Shown here: in pieces, positions 33,719-36,379 of the stretch
How the letters are laid out: each line of letters opens with the position of its first letter
Numbering within the stretch: position 1 is the first letter of the stretch
NCBI GenBank assembly: GCA_964573205.1
Contig: CAZNIT010000031.1
Span: 1 to 36,379 of the forward strand
Source: QNZT01 sp964573205
GTDB lineage: Bacteria; Campylobacterota; Campylobacteria; Campylobacterales; QNZT01
Direction: 5' to 3'
Length of the DNA stretch: 36,379 nucleotides
The notes under the pieces: generated by a model
Databases searched by the model: none
The model's input: only the letters and a program-made list of their open reading frames with translations
What the model was told of the DNA's origin: nothing
Translations under genes and position numbers: made by a program

Positions 33719-36199
33719 ATGATCAAGTATCTTTTAGCAGTATGTTTTACTTTTATAGTGATCGGATGCGGCGGTAGCAGCGATCCAAAAAATGAGACAA
33801 ATGTAAAAATATCCGGAGTAGCGGTCGATGATTTGATCGTTTACGGTATTGTAAAAGCTTATCCTTCTGGAGATAAAAACAGAGTATTGGCTACAGGAAG
33901 AACAGATGAAAATGACGGTACTTATGATTTGAATGTATCATATAACGGTGTAGTCGTCGTAGAGGTTACATGTGATAGCTCTTCTAGGATGTTAAACCCG
34001 GTTTCTATGGTCAGAAGCGAGTGTGCACCCGATTTGGAGCTTAGATCCGCAGCGGCCGTAACTACCGATAGCGGGGCTGTGAAAGTGAATATTTCGCCGT
34101 TGACCGAAGCGGTTGTGGTAAGAATGCAAGAGATCGGAGCAAATGAGCAAAATCTTAAAGCCGCAAACGAAGACATAAAATCTATGTTCGGTATCGATCC
34201 TTTAGCGGATGATCCGGTAAAAGGTGATTATAAAGAGATTATAGGTGCGTTTCATGAAGCGGCGAGAGATGCGAATGTAAGTGTAACACAAATCATAGAA
34301 GATGTCGCGGAAGATTTAAAAGACGGTAACTCCGGTGATAGCGATGCTACTAAAAAGTTGGCGCAAGCTATGAAAAAGAGAGAGATTTCCAACAATATAG
34401 CCGATAATGGAGGCGCTTTCGATCCTGCCGAATTACCGATCAAAAAAGATGAGATAGAAAACAAAACTTTCTATGTTGTAGGTAGTGCGGAATTCGGTAT
34501 GCTCGATTTCAATCAAACTCATATAAAATGGACGAATAAATACAATGAACAAGAATTTGATTTATCAACTTATACCGTTGAAGACGGAAAAATAAAAACC
34601 TCTGACTCGGATATACAAAGAGTTATAAAAACCGATAAATATTCCGTACTAAAGGATGCAAACTCGGGTGAAGAGTTTTATCTTTTTGGTAATATCGACG
34701 ACGCAAAAGCTAAAATATACCAAATGAGTGCGAATTTCACTCAAGTCGTCGAAGATCCTTCAAACGACTCCAAAGGGAAAAATCCTGGTTTCGAGTTGAT
34801 ATCTATGGTTACAACCATAAAAAACAATAATCTTGTTATAACGGTAAAAGCCAAAGGTAGCATAAAAAATGCGATCGATAGCGTTGAACCGACGGACGGT
34901 TACTCAAATATACTATGGATAGAGATCAATAAACAGTTTGAATTCGGCATGATGAAAGATGATTCTTATCTTGCCAAAATCATGTTTGCAGAAGGCGAGC
35001 TACAAGGAGACGGTGTATCTTTGGTTGAAAACTATAACTATAAAGTCCTATCTAACGGTGTTGAACTTAGTATTCCTTTATCGGAATTTGACGAACCTGA
35101 AAATATATTTAGCGTCGTAGCCGAAGTCGCGGAAGATTATGACGGGGAAGGGGAGGATGAGACGAAAGATCAAAACAGTTTTGATGAGATTAGAACTTTT
35201 GTTACCGTAAAAAGTGTCCCTGTTACTGCCGATATTTTTGCAAACAAAACTTTTTACTCCTCTTGGGAAGAGAATAATAATACGATCTATACGGAATTAA
35301 ACACAACCGATCAAAATATAACGGTTACGGAACAAAACGGATATATGTTAAATGTCGAAAAAGGAACATATGAAATTGTAAACGGAAATGTTGTAGCAAC
35401 CGTTGAAGGAAAAGAGCATAATTTAACACTGATAGATCAAACTCTCGCTTATCTTATGATCTTTATAAAAGATGATGACGGTATAAATATAGAAAAATGG
35501 TATAAACAAAAGCCTATGGGTTATCCCGGGTTTGTATTTGGCGATGGAAATCATGCCCCTGAAATCGGTCTGAAATTTCCCCCTATCACATTAAACGAAG
35601 TTCCTATAAATATGCTAAAAGCAGTAGTTCCTATGGATGCGGACGGCGATCCTTTGACTATGGGTATAGTGCAAAAACCACAACATGGCGGCTTGAAAAT
35701 AAATGATCAAATTGTCGATAACAACTTTACCGTTTCCGTAGGTGAGATAAAGAGTGTCGTCTATTTTCCTCCGAACGATTTTAACGGTACGGATAGTATG
35801 GAAATAAATTTAACTGACGGGATAGAAACAGTAAACAGAGAAATAGAGGTAAAAGTACTCGATAAAAACAATACTCTACCAATGTCGGTAGATGATTTGA
35901 ATAATAGTACTTTTTACACTTCATGGGAGGAAAATGGTGATACGGTTTTTGCCAAATTGGATATAAACGGTACCGATATCACGGTTCATGAAAATGTCAA
36001 AGATGTAAACTCAACTTCAAATATTTCGTATGAGATACTGGATTCGAAAATCTTAAAAACGGAAAATATGCAGATGTATCTACTTCTAAAAAACGATAAA
36101 TTGTGGAAATTCGCAACCAAATACGGTACGGATGAAAATGATGAATCCGAGATAGAAGTTTGGTTTTTAAGTAAACCGGAAGGTTTTCCTTCGTTTTAG
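33719..36199 (+). CDS. Large modular lipoprotein with three related domains
   Basis: 826 aa with lipobox VIGC (Cys17). Residues 28-85 resemble a carboxypeptidase-regulatory-like beta-sandwich (VKISGVAVDDLIVYGIVKAY). A helical region (about 128-230) follows. A module starting DEIENKTFYVVGS (244) recurs as ADIFANKTFYSSWEEN (504) and VDDLNNSTFYTSWEEN (724), each about 100 residues; the last two also end alike (KPMGYPGF, KPEGFPSF). Between those two lies a cadherin/tandem-95-like domain (PMDADGDPLTMGIVQKPQHG; YFPPNDFNGTDS, about 612-715) with acidic calcium-binding residues. It is probably a surface or adhesion-type protein. Function is unknown to me. A hairpin follows the stop. Confidence 0.85.
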   Translation: MIKYLLAVCFTFIVIGCGGSSDPKNETNVKISGVAVDDLIVYGIVKAYPSGDKNRVLATGRTDENDGTYDLNVSYNGVVVVEVTCDSSSRMLNPVSMVRSECAPDLELRSAAAVTTDSGAVKVNISPLTEAVVVRMQEIGANEQNLKAANEDIKSMFGIDPLADDPVKGDYKEIIGAFHEAARDANVSVTQIIEDVAEDLKDGNSGDSDATKKLAQAMKKREISNNIADNGGAFDPAELPIKKDEIENKTFYVVGSAEFGMLDFNQTHIKWTNKYNEQEFDLSTYTVEDGKIKTSDSDIQRVIKTDKYSVLKDANSGEEFYLFGNIDDAKAKIYQMSANFTQVVEDPSNDSKGKNPGFELISMVTTIKNNNLVITVKAKGSIKNAIDSVEPTDGYSNILWIEINKQFEFGMMKDDSYLAKIMFAEGELQGDGVSLVENYNYKVLSNGVELSIPLSEFDEPENIFSVVAEVAEDYDGEGEDETKDQNSFDEIRTFVTVKSVPVTADIFANKTFYSSWEENNNTIYTELNTTDQNITVTEQNGYMLNVEKGTYEIVNGNVVATVEGKEHNLTLIDQTLAYLMIFIKDDDGINIEKWYKQKPMGYPGFVFGDGNHAPEIGLKFPPITLNEVPINMLKAVVPMDADGDPLTMGIVQKPQHGGLKINDQIVDNNFTVSVGEIKSVVYFPPNDFNGTDSMEINLTDGIETVNREIEVKVLDKNNTLPMSVDDLNNSTFYTSWEENGDTVFAKLDINGTDITVHENVKDVNSTSNISYEILDSKILKTENMQMYLLLKNDKLWKFATKYGTDENDESEIEVWFLSKPEGFPSF

Positions 36200-36206
36200 T
36201 AAATAG

Positions 36207-36232
36207 TCAAAACGGGTTTGTGCCCGTTTTGA
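36207..36232 (+). terminator. Terminator after the 826-aa lipoprotein gene
   Basis: A 10-bp stem (TCAAAACGGG with CCCGTTTTGA) closes a six-base loop. The T4 run is inside the descending arm, so the GC core CGGG/CCCG followed by TTTTGAT can act as a short intrinsic terminator. Confidence 0.6.
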
Positions 36233-36278
36233 TACATGAAGATATTCAAAAGCAGTCTCAAAACGGATTTTTTGCCGA

Positions 36279-36284
36279 TATAGT
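36279..36284 (+). promoter_or_regulatory. Candidate -10 box for the last lipoprotein gene
   Basis: GATATAGT (hexamer TATAGT) lies 22 bases before the ATG at 36307, leaving a short leader with CAGGAG at 36295-36300. Confidence 0.35.
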
Positions 36285-36306
36285 ATAAACGGATCAGGAG
36301 ATTTTT

Positions 36307-36379
36307 ATGCGTTTTTTGAGATTTTCGCTACTGTTTATTTTATTTGTACTCTTGAGCGGTTGCGGGACGGCTACCGAAA
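36307..36379 (+). CDS. Lipoprotein, 5' end only
   Basis: A frame begins at ATG 36307, six bases after CAGGAG, and runs to the window edge. The 24 codons visible encode a short type II signal peptide, FSLLFILFVLLSGCGTATE, with lipobox LSGC (Cys19). The rest of the gene is outside, so nothing can be said on function. Confidence 0.75.
   Translation, partial: MRFLRFSLLFILFVLLSGCGTATE

Overview
The window is chromosomal DNA from a member of the Campylobacterota (formerly Epsilonproteobacteria), probably a free-living environmental lineage. The reasons are low G+C content, -10 boxes of the form gnTAAAAT/TATAAT without a convincing -35, an HP0268-type gene directly before miaB (as in Helicobacter), a FlgR-like regulator directly before asd (as in Campylobacter), GyrA with Asn at position 87 as in Helicobacter, and overlapping unidirectional operons of housekeeping genes. 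No tRNA, rRNA, CRISPR array, insertion sequence or prophage is visible.

Layout. 1-1481 (-): truncated polysaccharide-export (Poly_export/SLBB) gene, followed by a very AT-rich divergent spacer. 1901-3214: unknown lipoprotein with a Gly/Ser/Asp-rich stalk. 3321-6574: two-gene operon encoding an OvoA-like sulfoxide synthase/methyltransferase and a PLP beta-lyase, a likely ovothiol pathway. 6626-8182: OmpA-family protein facing a small membrane protein. 8429-13283: trxA, a membrane-anchored unknown, trxB, dapB, purF and a TIGR01212-type radical SAM gene. 13337-15118: fabI and a lone OppB/DppB-type permease. 15122-16246 (-): nusA. 16420-21873: tightly overlapping operon of an HP0268 homologue, miaB, a DUF374 acyltransferase, a TPR membrane protein, a Xer-like recombinase and three genes laid out like pilM-pilN-pilO. 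22065-22982: lipoprotein with eight ~23-residue repeats. 23077-26172: comF-like gene, possibly leaderless, and gyrA. 26277-30174: flgR-like gene, asd, a yqhA-like gene and hemE. 30186-33527 (-): a secreted Hsp20, a secreted beta-propeller protein and a 45-aa lipoprotein coupled to it. 33719 to the end: an 826-aa modular lipoprotein and the start of another lipoprotein.

How the genes relate. Much of the window is core metabolism: the thioredoxin system, lysine/threonine and purine precursors, fatty-acid and haem synthesis, transcription elongation, tRNA modification and topology. This core is interleaved with envelope and secreted proteins, including five lipoproteins, that I cannot assign to known functions. 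The most interesting items are the putative ovothiol operon, the exported small heat-shock protein, the propeller plus micro-lipoprotein pair, and the cryptic PilMNO-like trio with a recombinase in the miaB operon. All functional calls come from reading the translated sequence and recalled family features; no database search was run.
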